Assembly: GCF_040640155.1 (NCBI RefSeq)
Contig: NZ_JBFABE010000005.1
Span: 62,001 to 126,000, forward strand
Reading direction: 5' to 3'
Origin: Streptosporangium sp040640155
GTDB lineage: Bacteria > Actinomycetota > Actinomycetes > Streptosporangiales > Streptosporangiaceae
Length of the DNA: 64,000 bases
This document shows positions 29,435-38,278 of the stretch, one piece after another. Every line of letters starts with the position of its first letter. Position 1 is the stretch's first letter. A program made the translations under genes and the position numbers. The notes beneath the pieces were generated by a model. That model was not told the DNA's origin. It was given only the letters and a program-made list of their open reading frames with translations, and did no database searches.

Positions 29435-30370
29435 ATGGCCGAAATCTTCGTCCCGAACGGTTCGTGGACCTTCGACGGTGAGACCCTCCGGATCGTGCCG
29501 GGCGGGAGCGACGCGCACGAGCTGCGCAGGACCCTCGGCGAGCTGACGATCCCCCTGGCCGCGGTGGCCGGTGTCTCGTTCGAGCCCTCGCGCAAGGGCG
29601 GCGACCTCCAGCTCCGGCTGCGGCCGGGGGCCGACCCGCTGAGCGACGTGGTCGCCGGGCGGTTCTCCGGCGCCATCGACCCCTACCGGCTGGCCGTTCC
29701 CAAGGACCGGGTCTGGGCCGCCGAGTACCTCGTCGACGAGGTGCGTTCGGCACTGGCGCTGGAAGGGGTGCCGGGCGGTCCGTGCGAGAGGTTCCTGCTC
29801 CCCGGCCCCGCCGTGCCCGTGTCCGCCTCGGCGGGCGACGGCACGGTGAGCTTCGACGGCGAGCGGATCCGCCTGGACTGGACCCTGTTCGCCACGTCGG
29901 GCAAGCAGTCGGCGGGTTCGCAGACGTTCCTGCTGGGGGACCTGGAGGGTGTGGAGTGGGCTCCGCAGAGCGGTGCGGGGTACGGGCACCTGCGGTTCCG
30001 GCTCAGGCAGGCCGGCGCGGCCAGGTCCCCGGAGGACGACGTCCACTGCCTGTCCTGGGGCCTGCAGCGGTACGGCGGGGTGACCGCCCTGGTCGCCGCC
30101 GCGGTGCTGGCCAGGCTGCCGCGCCACGTCGAGGGACGGTCCGCGCTCGCGGCGGCACCGGACGACCGGCGTTCCCCCGACGACCGGCGTCTCCCGGACG
30201 CGCCGGAGGGCCACCGGGTCCCGGCGCGGGGCACGACCGGCCTCGACGAGCACGACGCGGTGATGCGCCGCCTGGGCGAGCTCGGCGAGCTGTACCGCTC
30301 GGGGGTGCTCACCGACGAGGAGTTCGCCTCGGCCAAGCGGTCACTGCTGCGCCGTCTCGAAGAGACCTGA
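29435..30370 (+). CDS. DUF4429 protein with C-terminal SHOCT motif
   Basis: A 311-residue cytoplasmic protein with two related DUF4429 domains (about 4-105 and 118-228), each opening with a T-SFDGE-like motif (GSWTFDGETLRI, GTVSFDGERIRLDW). A Pro/Asp-rich linker follows, then a SHOCT motif LGELGELYRSGVLTDEEFAS near the end. SHOCT motifs often mediate oligomerisation or nucleic acid contacts. Function unknown. TAGGGT (29423-29428) lies six bases before the ATG, suggesting a leaderless transcript. Confidence 0.85.
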   Translation: MAEIFVPNGSWTFDGETLRIVPGGSDAHELRRTLGELTIPLAAVAGVSFEPSRKGGDLQLRLRPGADPLSDVVAGRFSGAIDPYRLAVPKDRVWAAEYLVDEVRSALALEGVPGGPCERFLLPGPAVPVSASAGDGTVSFDGERIRLDWTLFATSGKQSAGSQTFLLGDLEGVEWAPQSGAGYGHLRFRLRQAGAARSPEDDVHCLSWGLQRYGGVTALVAAAVLARLPRHVEGRSALAAAPDDRRSPDDRRLPDAPEGHRVPARGTTGLDEHDAVMRRLGELGELYRSGVLTDEEFASAKRSLLRRLEET

Positions 30371-30386
30371 GCGGGAGGGACCGACC

Positions 30387-31649
30387 GTGCCGCCCGCCCC
30401 CCGGCGCAGCGTTCGCGACTGGATCGTGGACATCGGCCTGTTCCTGGCCGCGGCGGCCTTCGGGGTGCTGACGCTCTCCGACCGCCTGGCCGCGCCCCCG
30501 CTGGACATACCGCTCTGGGCCTTCCGGCTCGACCAGCTCGTCGGCGTGCTGGGCTGCGTCGCGCTGTGGGCGCGCCGGCGGTGGCCGGTCGGCCTGGTCG
30601 TCGTCCTCGTCGTCCTGTCGGCCTTCTTCGAGCTGGTCGCGGGCGCGATGCTGGTGGCCCTGTTCACGGTGGCGGTGCACCGGACCGTACGGACCACGGC
30701 GCTCGTCTTCGCGGTGAGCATGGTCTCCAGCCTGATCTTCGTCACGGTCCGGATCATGCCCGGCATGCCGGGCGAGGTGCTGTTCATGGTGGGTTTCGTG
30801 GCCCAGAGCGCCGCCACGGGCTGGGGCCTGTTCGTGCAGCACCGGCGCCGGTTGCTGGTCTCCCTGCGGGAGAGCGCCGCCAGGGCCGAGGCCGAGGCGC
30901 AGCAGCTCGCCCGCGAGACGATCGCCAGGGAGATCCACGACGTCCTCGGGCACCGGCTCTCCCTGCTGAGCGTGCACGCCGGCGCCCTGGAGTTCCACCC
31001 GGACGCCCCCGCCGAGGACATCGCCCGCGCCGCCGGGGTGATCAGGCAGAGCGCCCACCAGGCGCTTCAGGACCTGCGGGAGGTCATCGGTGTCCTGCGT
31101 GCCCCCGCCGGTGAGCTGCTGCAACCGTCCCTGTCCGACATCGAGGAGCTCGTCGCCGAGTCCCGGCGGGCCGGGATGCGGGTGGAGCTGAGCCAGGAGG
31201 TCCGCGAGAGCGTCCCCTCCCGGGCGGGCGGGACGGCGTACCGGATCGTCCAGGAGGCCCTGACCAACGTCCGCAAGCACGCCCGGGGAGCCGAGGTGTC
31301 GGTGCGCACGGCCGGGACGCCCGGCGAGTGGCTCACCGTCGAGGTGCGCGACCGCCCCGCCCCCGTGCCGGGGACCTCGCGGGCGCACGACCGCGCCGCC
31401 CCGGCACCCGCCGCCCCGGCACCGGCGATCCCGGAGACCCCTCGCCCCACCCGGGCGCCCTCGGAGACGCACCGTCGCCCCGCCCGGGACAGCGCCGCCC
31501 CGGCACCGGCGGCCCCGTCCGAAGGGGGCGCCGGGCGGGGACTGGCCGGACTGGCCGAGCGCGTCGACCTGCTCGGGGGGCGGCTGGAGCACGGCCCCAC
31601 CGCCGAGGGTGGCTGGAGCCTGTCGGCCTGGTTACCCTGGCCGGCATGA
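30387..31649 (+). CDS. Sensor histidine kinase, NarL-partner (HisKA_3) type
   Basis: A 420-residue membrane kinase. Four to five N-terminal helices (1-155) are followed by a HisKA_3 dimerisation domain with the phospho-acceptor in AREIHDVLGHRLSLLSVHAG, and a HATPase with YRIVQEALTNVRKHA. Between the ATP-binding boxes (about 325-390) there is a 60-residue Ala/Pro/Arg-rich insertion where relatives have about 20 residues, before the G-box GAGRGLAGLAERV. It overlaps the response-regulator start by four bases. The signal is unknown. Confidence 0.9.
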   Translation: MPPAPRRSVRDWIVDIGLFLAAAAFGVLTLSDRLAAPPLDIPLWAFRLDQLVGVLGCVALWARRRWPVGLVVVLVVLSAFFELVAGAMLVALFTVAVHRTVRTTALVFAVSMVSSLIFVTVRIMPGMPGEVLFMVGFVAQSAATGWGLFVQHRRRLLVSLRESAARAEAEAQQLARETIAREIHDVLGHRLSLLSVHAGALEFHPDAPAEDIARAAGVIRQSAHQALQDLREVIGVLRAPAGELLQPSLSDIEELVAESRRAGMRVELSQEVRESVPSRAGGTAYRIVQEALTNVRKHARGAEVSVRTAGTPGEWLTVEVRDRPAPVPGTSRAHDRAAPAPAAPAPAIPETPRPTRAPSETHRRPARDSAAPAPAAPSEGGAGRGLAGLAERVDLLGGRLEHGPTAEGGWSLSAWLPWPA

Positions 31650-32326
31650 CCTCCCCACCGCCGCCGCAGGTCACCCTGCTCATCGCCGACGACGACCCGC
31701 TGGTCAGGGCGGGGCTGGCGATGATGCTGAACGGCGCCCCCGACCTGCGGATCGTCGCGCAGGCGGGCGACGGCAGGGAGGCGATCGCCCTCGCGGACCT
31801 GCACGGCCCCGACGTCGTCCTGATGGACATCCGGATGCCCGTGATGGACGGGCTGGCCGCGACCAAGGCGCTCCGGTCCCGTCCCGGCGGCCCGGAGGTC
31901 ATCGTGATGACCACCTTCGACGCCGACGACCACGTCGTGCGCGCGCTGCGCGCCGGCGCGGCCGGCTACCTGCTCAAGGACACCCCGCCCGCCGAGATCG
32001 TGGCCGCGGTGCGCCAGGTGGCCCTGGGCAACCCGGTGCTCTCCCCCGCGGTGACACGGCGCCTCATCGCCCGGGTCGCCGGGGCCGACGGCGACGAGCG
32101 CCGCGCGCGGGCCAGGGAGCGGCTGTCCCGCCTGGCGGACCGGGAGCGCGAGGTGGCGCTCGCGGTCGGCCGGGGCATGTCCAACGCGGAGATCGGCGTC
32201 CTGCTGCACCTCACGCTGGCCACGGTGAAGACGCACGTGTCCAGCGTCCTGACCAAGCTCGACCTCAACAACCGGGTCCAGATCGCGCTGCTCGTCCACG
32301 ACGCGAGCCTGCTCGACCCCCCGTGA
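31646..32326 (+). CDS. NarL/LuxR family response regulator
   Basis: A 226-residue regulator. The receiver domain has the acidic pair IADDDPLVRAGL, phospho-acceptor in VVLMDIRMPVMDGL, and the conserved Lys in GYLLKDTPP. The C-terminal LuxR-type helix-turn-helix reads VGRGMSNAEIGVLLHLTLAT and VKTHVSSVLTKLDL. The ATG lies in the stop of the kinase gene, so the two are co-translated. Targets are unknown; the nearby DUF4429 and rfb genes are possibilities only. Confidence 0.94.
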   Translation: MTSPPPPQVTLLIADDDPLVRAGLAMMLNGAPDLRIVAQAGDGREAIALADLHGPDVVLMDIRMPVMDGLAATKALRSRPGGPEVIVMTTFDADDHVVRALRAGAAGYLLKDTPPAEIVAAVRQVALGNPVLSPAVTRRLIARVAGADGDERRARARERLSRLADREREVALAVGRGMSNAEIGVLLHLTLATVKTHVSSVLTKLDLNNRVQIALLVHDASLLDPP

Positions 32327-33265
32327 TCACCCGGCCCGCCGCCTGCTCTTCCACCAGGAGGGGTTGTCGACGTACCAGCGGACGGTCTCGGCCAGGCCGT
32401 CCTCGAAGGCGATCCTCGGCCGGTAGCCGAGGGCGCGCAGCCGGGAGTCGTCGAGCGAGTAGCGGCGGTCGTGTCCCTTGCGGTCGGCGACCCGCTCGAC
32501 CATGTCCCAGCCGGCGCCCAGCGCGTCCAGCAGCATGCGGGTGAGCTCCAGGTTGGTCAGCTCGGCGGTGCCCGCGATGTGGTAGACCTCGCCGGGCTCG
32601 CCGCGCTCGGCGACCAGGCGGATGCCGCGGCAGTGGTCGTCGGCGTGGATCCAGTCGCGGACGTTGCCGCCGTCGCCGTAGAGCGGGACCCTCCGCCCCT
32701 GGAGCAGGTTGGTGACGAAGAGCGGGATGAGCTTCTCGGGAAACTGGTACGGCCCGTAGTTGTTGCCGCACCGGGTGATCGACACCGGCAGCCCGTGCGT
32801 GACCGCGTAGGCGCGGGCGATCAGGTCACCGCCCGCCTTGGCCGCCGCGTACGGCGAGCGCGGGCGGAGCGGGGCCTCCTCGTCCCAGGAGCCGGTCTCG
32901 ATGGATCCGTACACCTCGTCGGTGGACACCTGCACGATCCTCGGCGTGCCCGCCTCCAGGCAGGCCTGCATCAGCGTCTGGGTGCCCAGCACGTTGGTGC
33001 GGACGAACTCCGACGCTCCCTCGATCGACCGGTCGACGTGCGACTCGGCCGCGAAGTTGACCACGACGTCGTGGCCGGGCACCACCCGGCCGAGCAGCTC
33101 GGCGTCGCAGATGTCACCGTGCACGAAGTCGTGTGGGACGCCGTCCAGGTTGGCCCGGTCGCCGGCGTAGGTGAGCCGGTCGAGCACGGTGACCCGGGCC
33201 TGCCGGAGGGTGCGGACGAAGTGTGAGCCGATGAACCCGGCGCCGCCGGTGACGAGGACTCTCAT
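32327..33265 (-). CDS. rfbB: dTDP-glucose 4,6-dehydratase
   Basis: A 312-residue extended SDR enzyme of the RmlB family. It has the NAD motif VTGGAGFIGSHFVR, VNFAAESHVDRSIEG, the catalytic triad region VSTDEVYGS with YAAAKAGGDLIARAY, RCGNNYGPYQFPEKLIPLFV and DWIHADDHCRGI. It makes dTDP-4-keto-6-deoxyglucose, the substrate of the rfbC product. ATG at 33265 begins MRVLVTGG as in the family; the upstream in-frame extension is not real. The rfbA thymidylyltransferase gene is not in the window. Confidence 0.94.
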   Translation of the reverse strand: MRVLVTGGAGFIGSHFVRTLRQARVTVLDRLTYAGDRANLDGVPHDFVHGDICDAELLGRVVPGHDVVVNFAAESHVDRSIEGASEFVRTNVLGTQTLMQACLEAGTPRIVQVSTDEVYGSIETGSWDEEAPLRPRSPYAAAKAGGDLIARAYAVTHGLPVSITRCGNNYGPYQFPEKLIPLFVTNLLQGRRVPLYGDGGNVRDWIHADDHCRGIRLVAERGEPGEVYHIAGTAELTNLELTRMLLDALGAGWDMVERVADRKGHDRRYSLDDSRLRALGYRPRIAFEDGLAETVRWYVDNPSWWKSRRRAG

Positions 33266-33612
33266 GGGCGGGCTGCGCCTTTCGCTGGGAACCGGCCACG
33301 ACCGGGGACCGGACCTGGCACGCGCCGTCCCGCCACCCGGCCACCGGCCTGCCGCCACGGCCGGCACGGGACGCGGCGAGGTCCCGGCCGTGGCGGCCGG
33401 AAGAGGGCGGCCGGTCGCGGATCACACCGACGCGACGTCCTCCTCCTACCCCCGCCGGGGCAAGCGCCGCACCGGGAGCGCCAGGGCACCGTAAAACTTG
33501 CCCCGCCCCCTTGCCGCTCCGCCGCTCCCTGCTCCTCGGGCACCGGGACGCGCACGCCCGGACGTCGGGACGCGCGTGCCCGGACGGCCACCGGGCCGGG
33601 CCGTACGGGAGG
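33266..33612. other. Intergenic region without a recognisable gene
   Basis: About 350 bp between rfbB and the convergent-side end of a methyltransferase gene. It is very GC-rich with short direct repeats such as CGGCCGG. Open frames here lack ribosome-binding sites and protein-like composition. GTAAAACTTG around 33491-33500 is the only AT-rich patch and could hold a promoter for rfbB. Confidence 0.5.
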
Positions 33613-34431
33613 TCAGCGACGCCCGACGAGACCGAGGATGCCGGGTGCGGTGAGGTCGATGACGACGTCCTCCCCGTCCTCCGGGGAGGCGGGCCGCCAC
33701 GCGTGCACCGGAACGACCCCCGGCTCCAGGATCTCCAGGCCCTCCATCAGCTCCGCGAGCCGTTCCGGGCCGCGTGAGGTGAGCCCTCCGGCGTTGGTCA
33801 GGCGGTAGGGCCGCTGGCCGGCCTCGTGCACCTCGGCGCTGACGTCGCCCTCGAAGGCGTGCGAGACGATCACGTGGCTTCCCGGGACGAGCCGCTCGCG
33901 GATCGCGGTCAGGATGCGGGTGACCACGGCCTCGTCGGGGACGAAGTGCAGCATCGCCGTCAGCAGCACGGCGACCGGCCGCGTGAAGTCGACGACGCCG
34001 TCGATCTCCGGGTGTGTCAGGAGCAGCTCGGGCTCCCGCATGTCGGCCTGGACGACCGAGGTGTGGGGGTTGTCCTCCAGGAGCGCGCGGCCGTGCGACA
34101 GGACGATGGGGTCGATGTCGACGTAGACGACCCGGGCCTCCGGCGTGACGCGGTGGGCGACCTCGTGCACGTTCTCCCGTGTCGGCAGCCCCGATCCGAT
34201 GTCGAGGAACTGGTCGACGCCCTGGCGCGCGACGAATTCGACACTCCGCGAGAGGAATGCCCGGTTCTCCCGGACCATCTGCCGAATACCGGGAAGTACC
34301 TGTATGAACTGTTCCGCGGCCTCCCGGTCGGAGGCGAAGTTGTCCTTGCCCCCGAGGTAGTAGTCGTACATCCGGGCGACACTCGGGGTGCTCGGATCGA
34401 TGCCCTCCGAGACGGCGTCGTGATTCGTCAT
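33613..34431 (-). CDS. SAM-dependent methyltransferase, PF04672 family
   Basis: A 272-residue enzyme of an actinobacteria-rich methyltransferase family (formerly DUF574). Diagnostic segments are PSVARMYDYYLGGKDNFASD, then NRAFLSRSVEFVARQGVDQF, the SAM-binding loop LDIGSGLPTRENVHE, YVDIDPIVLSHGRALL and AMLHFVPDEA. ATG at 34431 has AAGGAGG just upstream. These proteins occur in many copies per genome and their substrates are unknown. Confidence 0.93.
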   Translation of the reverse strand: MTNHDAVSEGIDPSTPSVARMYDYYLGGKDNFASDREAAEQFIQVLPGIRQMVRENRAFLSRSVEFVARQGVDQFLDIGSGLPTRENVHEVAHRVTPEARVVYVDIDPIVLSHGRALLEDNPHTSVVQADMREPELLLTHPEIDGVVDFTRPVAVLLTAMLHFVPDEAVVTRILTAIRERLVPGSHVIVSHAFEGDVSAEVHEAGQRPYRLTNAGGLTSRGPERLAELMEGLEILEPGVVPVHAWRPASPEDGEDVVIDLTAPGILGLVGRR

Positions 34432-34666
34432 ATCCCTCCTTCTCGTCCCCAAGGAATGATAGAGAATATCGGTCGTCTCATGGATCTTTATTAGAGATCA
34501 CGATTTTTCGGCACCTGTAAGGCGACCCGGTTTTCCGGCACCTCTTTCCCGGACTCGCCTTTCCGGCCGCCCCTCTTTCCGGCCGCCCCTCTTTCCGGTC
34601 GCGTCCCCGCCGTCGTCCCGGCGCGTCGGCCGATCCCGGCGGGCGCCCGCACTGTGGCAAAGTGTC

Positions 34667-35962
34667 ATGATGCGTTTCCATGCCGACCTGCACATCCACT
34701 CCAGGTACGCCCGGGCCTGCAGCAAGGACAGCGATCTGGAGCATCTGACCTGGTGGGCGCAGCGCAAGGGCATCGCGCTGATGGGCACCGGCGACTTCAC
34801 GCACCCGGTGTGGTTCGAGCTGCTGCGCGAGAGCCTCGTCCCCGCCGAGCCGGGGCTCTTCCGGCTCCGCGACGACCTCGCCACGGGCCCCGCCGCCGAC
34901 GTCGGCGGCGCGCTGCCGGCCGGCGTGGTCCCCGGCCAGGTGCGGTTCATGCTCTCCAGCGAGGTCTCCACGATCTACCGGCGGGACGAGCGCACCCGGA
35001 AGATCCACCACCTGATCTACATGCCGGGGTTCGACGAGGCCGCGGCGTTCAACCGCGCGCTCGAGAAGGTCGGCGACCTGGCCGCGGACGGCCGTCCCGT
35101 TCTCTCCATGGACTCCCGCGACCTGCTGGAGCTCACCCTGGGCAGCGGTGACGGCGCCTACCTGGTGCCCGCCCACGTCTGGACGCCGTGGTTCGGCGTG
35201 TTCGGGTCCAAGGCGGGGTTCGACACGGTCGAGGAGTGCTACGGCGACCTGTCGGAGGAGATCTTCGCCCTGGAGACCGGCCTGTCCAGCGACCCGGCCA
35301 TGAACTGGCGCGTCTCCGCCCTGGACCGCTACCGCCTGGTCAGCCACTCCGACGCGCACTCGCCGCCCATGCTCGGCCGCGAGACCACGGTCTTCGAGAC
35401 CGACCTGGACTACTTCGCCGTGCTGCGGGCGCTCCGGACCGGGGAGGGGTACGCGGGCACGACCGAGTTCTTCCCCGAGGAGGGCAAGTACCACCTCGAC
35501 GGGCACCGCGTCTGCGAGGTCCGGCTCGATCCCTCCGAGACGCGTGACCTGGGCGGGAGATGTCCGGTGTGCGGCAGGAAGCTCACGGTCGGGGTGCTGA
35601 GCCGGGTCGAGGACCTCGCCGACCGGCCCGAGGGGTTCCGTCCGGACGGCGTAGCGGGCTTCCGCAACCTGGTGCCGCTTCCGGAGATCGTGGGAGAGGT
35701 CCTCGGGGTCGGGCCGAAGAGCAAGAAGGTCGCCAGGCAGATCGACGACCTCACCGTGGCGCTGGGCCCCGAGCTCGCCGTCCTGCAGGACGTGCCGGTC
35801 GGCGACATCGCCGCCCATTCGCGACCGCTCGCCGAGGCCGTCGACCGGTTGCGCCGCGGAGAGGTGATCCGCGACCCCGGGTACGACGGCACGTTCGGCA
35901 CGATCCACCTCTTCGCGCCGGACGAGCCGGAACGGACGGCCACCGCCCCCACCCTGTTCTAG
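34667..35962 (+). CDS. Endonuclease Q-like PHP-domain nuclease
   Basis: A 431-residue protein resembling EndoQ/TIGR00375. The PHP metal site starts HADLHIHSRYARACSKD and continues in GTGDFTHP, SSEVSTIY, KIHHLIYMP, PAHVWTPWFGVFGSK and SHSDAHSP. A zinc-ribbon-like CPVCGRKL follows near residue 300, then a helical C-terminal region with PEIVGEVLGVGPKSKKVA. EndoQ nicks DNA 5' of deaminated bases (hypoxanthine, uracil). The family is best known from archaea and some Bacillus. The gene is isolated, with two adjacent ATG codons at its start. Confidence 0.85.
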   Translation: MMRFHADLHIHSRYARACSKDSDLEHLTWWAQRKGIALMGTGDFTHPVWFELLRESLVPAEPGLFRLRDDLATGPAADVGGALPAGVVPGQVRFMLSSEVSTIYRRDERTRKIHHLIYMPGFDEAAAFNRALEKVGDLAADGRPVLSMDSRDLLELTLGSGDGAYLVPAHVWTPWFGVFGSKAGFDTVEECYGDLSEEIFALETGLSSDPAMNWRVSALDRYRLVSHSDAHSPPMLGRETTVFETDLDYFAVLRALRTGEGYAGTTEFFPEEGKYHLDGHRVCEVRLDPSETRDLGGRCPVCGRKLTVGVLSRVEDLADRPEGFRPDGVAGFRNLVPLPEIVGEVLGVGPKSKKVARQIDDLTVALGPELAVLQDVPVGDIAAHSRPLAEAVDRLRRGEVIRDPGYDGTFGTIHLFAPDEPERTATAPTLF

Positions 35963-36183
35963 GGACCCTCACCGGACATTCGTCGCGTCAATTCATCACG
36001 CGAATTCATACGCCGCCGCCGTACACCGAATTCGGGTCTGGATTTCGGACGCGGCGTTTCCGTCGCGGGACGTCATGCGAATCCGGCGGGGCGTGTGACG
36101 CCGCCGGGAGGAACCGCGGGGAATCCCGCGCGCCGCGGGTCGCGCGGGTCCCGCCCCGCGCCTTTCCGGGCGGGGCGGGACGG

Positions 36184-36423
36184 TCAGCGGTCCTCCCTGA
36201 TCCGCTGTTCGTTGCTCTTGCTGCTCTGGTACGCCTCGTACCCCGGCCTCCACGTCCAGGTCTCGGTGAGGTCGCCGGTCTTGACGGTCAGCGTCCCCGA
36301 GGGCGGGTAGCCCTCCTCGGAGGCGGGCCGTGGCGGCATGGGGTCGGCGCAGGCGATCGGCGCGGCGAGCGACACCGCGGCGGCGGTGAGGGTCACGGCG
36401 GTGAGAAAACGGGCAACGGACAT
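36184..36423 (-). CDS. Small secreted protein of unknown function
   Basis: A 79-residue precursor. The signal peptide runs to about residue 26 (VSLAAPIACA before DPMPP), leaving a mature peptide of about 53 residues rich in Thr and Trp: TGDLTETWTWRPGYEAYQSS, then a charged end. ATG at 36423 is preceded by GGGGGGAC. The frame continues upstream, but that extension would destroy the signal peptide. No family is recognised. Confidence 0.6.
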   Translation of the reverse strand: MSVARFLTAVTLTAAAVSLAAPIACADPMPPRPASEEGYPPSGTLTVKTGDLTETWTWRPGYEAYQSSKSNEQRIREDR

Positions 36424-36621
36424 GTGTCCCCCCATGATGTGCGAACGGTACGGCGGGGGTATCACCGGGCGCCGGTCACAACGAACCACACCGATGATCA
36501 AGACTCTGGCCGAGTGACGTTCGACTCGCGGCGGGCACCGGGACGACGGCCGGTCACCGCCCCACCGGCGCCGACCCGGCGGTCCCTGACGGAACGCCGG
36601 ACCGTCCGGCCGGTCACCCCG

Positions 36622-37323
36622 TCAGGGACCGCCGGGACGGCCGGTCGTGGTCTCCCGGTCGCCCACGGCGCGCAGGACGGCGTCGGGAACGACGAGGTCG
36701 GCGCGCGGGCGGGTGGCCGCGACGAGGTCGGCGTTGCGCTGGTCGGTCCCGAGCGTCCAGGTCATGGCCGCGTCGGCGTCCTTGCCGAAGCGTTCGTGGC
36801 GGGAGACGAGGCGGCGTACCCGCTCGTCGTCGGCGAGGTCGCAGTACCAGGTCTCGTGCAGCAGGGGACGCACCCGCGACCAGTCGCCCCGGTCGAGCAG
36901 CAGGTAGTTCCCCTCGGTGACGACGAGCCGGGCGGCCCGCGCGACCGGGATGCTCCCGGCGACGGGCTGTTCCAGGTCGCGCTCGAAGGCGGGCGCGTAG
37001 ACCGTCTCGTCCTCGTCGTCGCGCAGGCGGCGCAGCAGGGCCGCGTAACCGGCCGCGTCGAACGTGTCCGGCGCTCCCTTGCGGTCGCGCCGTCCCAGCC
37101 TGTCGAGCTCGGCGTCGGCGAGGTGGAAGCCGTCCATCGGCACGTACGCCACCCACTCCCCGGCCGGCAGTCCCTGGGGAGGCGCCGGGCGCAGCAGGGC
37201 GACCAGGTGTTCGGCGAGGGTGCTCTTCCCTGCCCCGGGACCGCCGGTGATGCCCAGCAGCGCGCGGTGCCCGTCGCGGACGAGGGATCGGGCCCGGGTG
37301 ACCAGGTCGTCGAGGGACGTCAT
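36622..37323 (-). CDS. Nucleoside/nucleotide kinase family protein
   Basis: A 233-residue P-loop kinase of the uridine/pantothenate-kinase-like group. It has Walker A GITGGPGAGKST, the Asp motif VPMDGFHLADAELDRLGRRD, the YAPAFERDLEQPVAGSIPV substrate region, VVTEGNYLLLD and the lid RLVSRHERFGKDADAAMTW. Relatives phosphorylate nucleosides or fructose; the substrate is not fixed by sequence alone. The gene is upstream of no obvious partner. Confidence 0.88.
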   Translation of the reverse strand: MTSLDDLVTRARSLVRDGHRALLGITGGPGAGKSTLAEHLVALLRPAPPQGLPAGEWVAYVPMDGFHLADAELDRLGRRDRKGAPDTFDAAGYAALLRRLRDDEDETVYAPAFERDLEQPVAGSIPVARAARLVVTEGNYLLLDRGDWSRVRPLLHETWYCDLADDERVRRLVSRHERFGKDADAAMTWTLGTDQRNADLVAATRPRADLVVPDAVLRAVGDRETTTGRPGGP

Positions 37324-37406
37324 CCCCGAACGCTAGCCGAGCCGGTCCGCCGTCTCCAGCACGGAACCGGGCCGGTCGGGACCGGCGCCGGGGGACGGCC
37401 CCGAGG

Positions 37407-38141
37407 TCACCCGGAGTCGGCGTTGAAGGACAGCTCCGAGGTCACCCGGTAGCGGTCGCCGCGGTAGATCGAGCGGGTGAACTCGACGATCCGGCCGCCG
37501 ACGTCGCGGGCGGTGCGCTCGAAGAGCAGGGCCGGGGCGTGCTGGGGCACGTGCAGCAGCTCGGACTCGGTCTCGTCGGTGACGGTGGGCTCTATCGTCT
37601 GCACGGCCGTGCGGACGTCGACGCCGAAGCGCTCCCTCAGGAACCGGTAGAACGACCCGGACTCCATGTCCGCCGGGACGATGCCGTCGACCAGGGCGTA
37701 CGGCAGGTGGATGCGCTCGATCGCCATCGGCTCGTCGTCCACGACGCGCAGCCGCACGACCCGCAGGACCGGGTCGGCCGGGGAGACCTGGAGCCTGGCG
37801 GCGAGCCGCGCGCCGGCCGGGGCGGAGCCGAACTCCAGGATGTGACTGAGCCAGGTGCCCTCGGCGGGCGGGGCGTAGAACGAGTTGCCCGTCGTGGAGG
37901 CCAGCGCCTGGGTGACCCGGTGCGGACCGGTGAACGTGCCGCGCCCGTGCTCGCGGACCAGCAGCCCCGACCTGACCAGATCGTCGATCGCCGCGCGGAC
38001 GGTCGGCCGGGAGACGCCGAGCTCCCGGCACAGATCCCGCTCCGAGGGGATCGCCTCGGCCGGTCGCATGTCGGCGATGAGGTCGAGCAGGACGTCGCGC
38101 ACCCGGTCGCGCTTGAGCCCGGACCTCATGTTCAGTGTCAC
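37407..38141 (-). CDS. GntR/UTRA family regulator of the amino-sugar cluster
   Basis: A 244-residue regulator of the HutC/DasR subgroup. The winged helix includes IPSERDLCRELGVSRPTVRA and LLVREHGRGTF. The C-terminal UTRA domain ends FTRSIYRGDRYRVTSELSFN and binds phosphosugar-like ligands. It starts at GTG 38141 (ATG 38129 is an alternative). It is divergent from a sugar ABC operon with a hexosaminidase, so a role like DasR/NagR, responding to glucosamine- or N-acetylglucosamine-phosphate, is likely. TTACCAGTT/AACTGGTAA repeats lie between them. Confidence 0.92.
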   Translation of the reverse strand: MTLNMRSGLKRDRVRDVLLDLIADMRPAEAIPSERDLCRELGVSRPTVRAAIDDLVRSGLLVREHGRGTFTGPHRVTQALASTTGNSFYAPPAEGTWLSHILEFGSAPAGARLAARLQVSPADPVLRVVRLRVVDDEPMAIERIHLPYALVDGIVPADMESGSFYRFLRERFGVDVRTAVQTIEPTVTDETESELLHVPQHAPALLFERTARDVGGRIVEFTRSIYRGDRYRVTSELSFNADSG

Positions 38142-38172
38142 GTTCCCACCCTACCAACCTCTTACCTATTTC

Positions 38173-38219
38173 TTACCAGTTGACCGAGGAAAATCAGGTC
38201 TTGACGGCGGAACTGGTAA
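38173..38219. promoter_or_regulatory. Inverted-repeat operators between GntR and the sugar ABC operon
   Basis: TTACCAGTT (38173-38181) and AACTGGTAA (38211-38219) are exact reverse complements 29 bp apart. The ACTGGT half matches the half-site of DasR-type elements. Further TTACC-like copies occur nearby (CTTACC at 38161, CTTACCAA near 38250), so the regulator probably binds several positions across the promoter. Confidence 0.65.
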
Positions 38220-38278
38220 CAGCCACCCTATGCAAAGCAAGCCAATTACTTACCAATATCTGACCTCTGGGAGCACCG

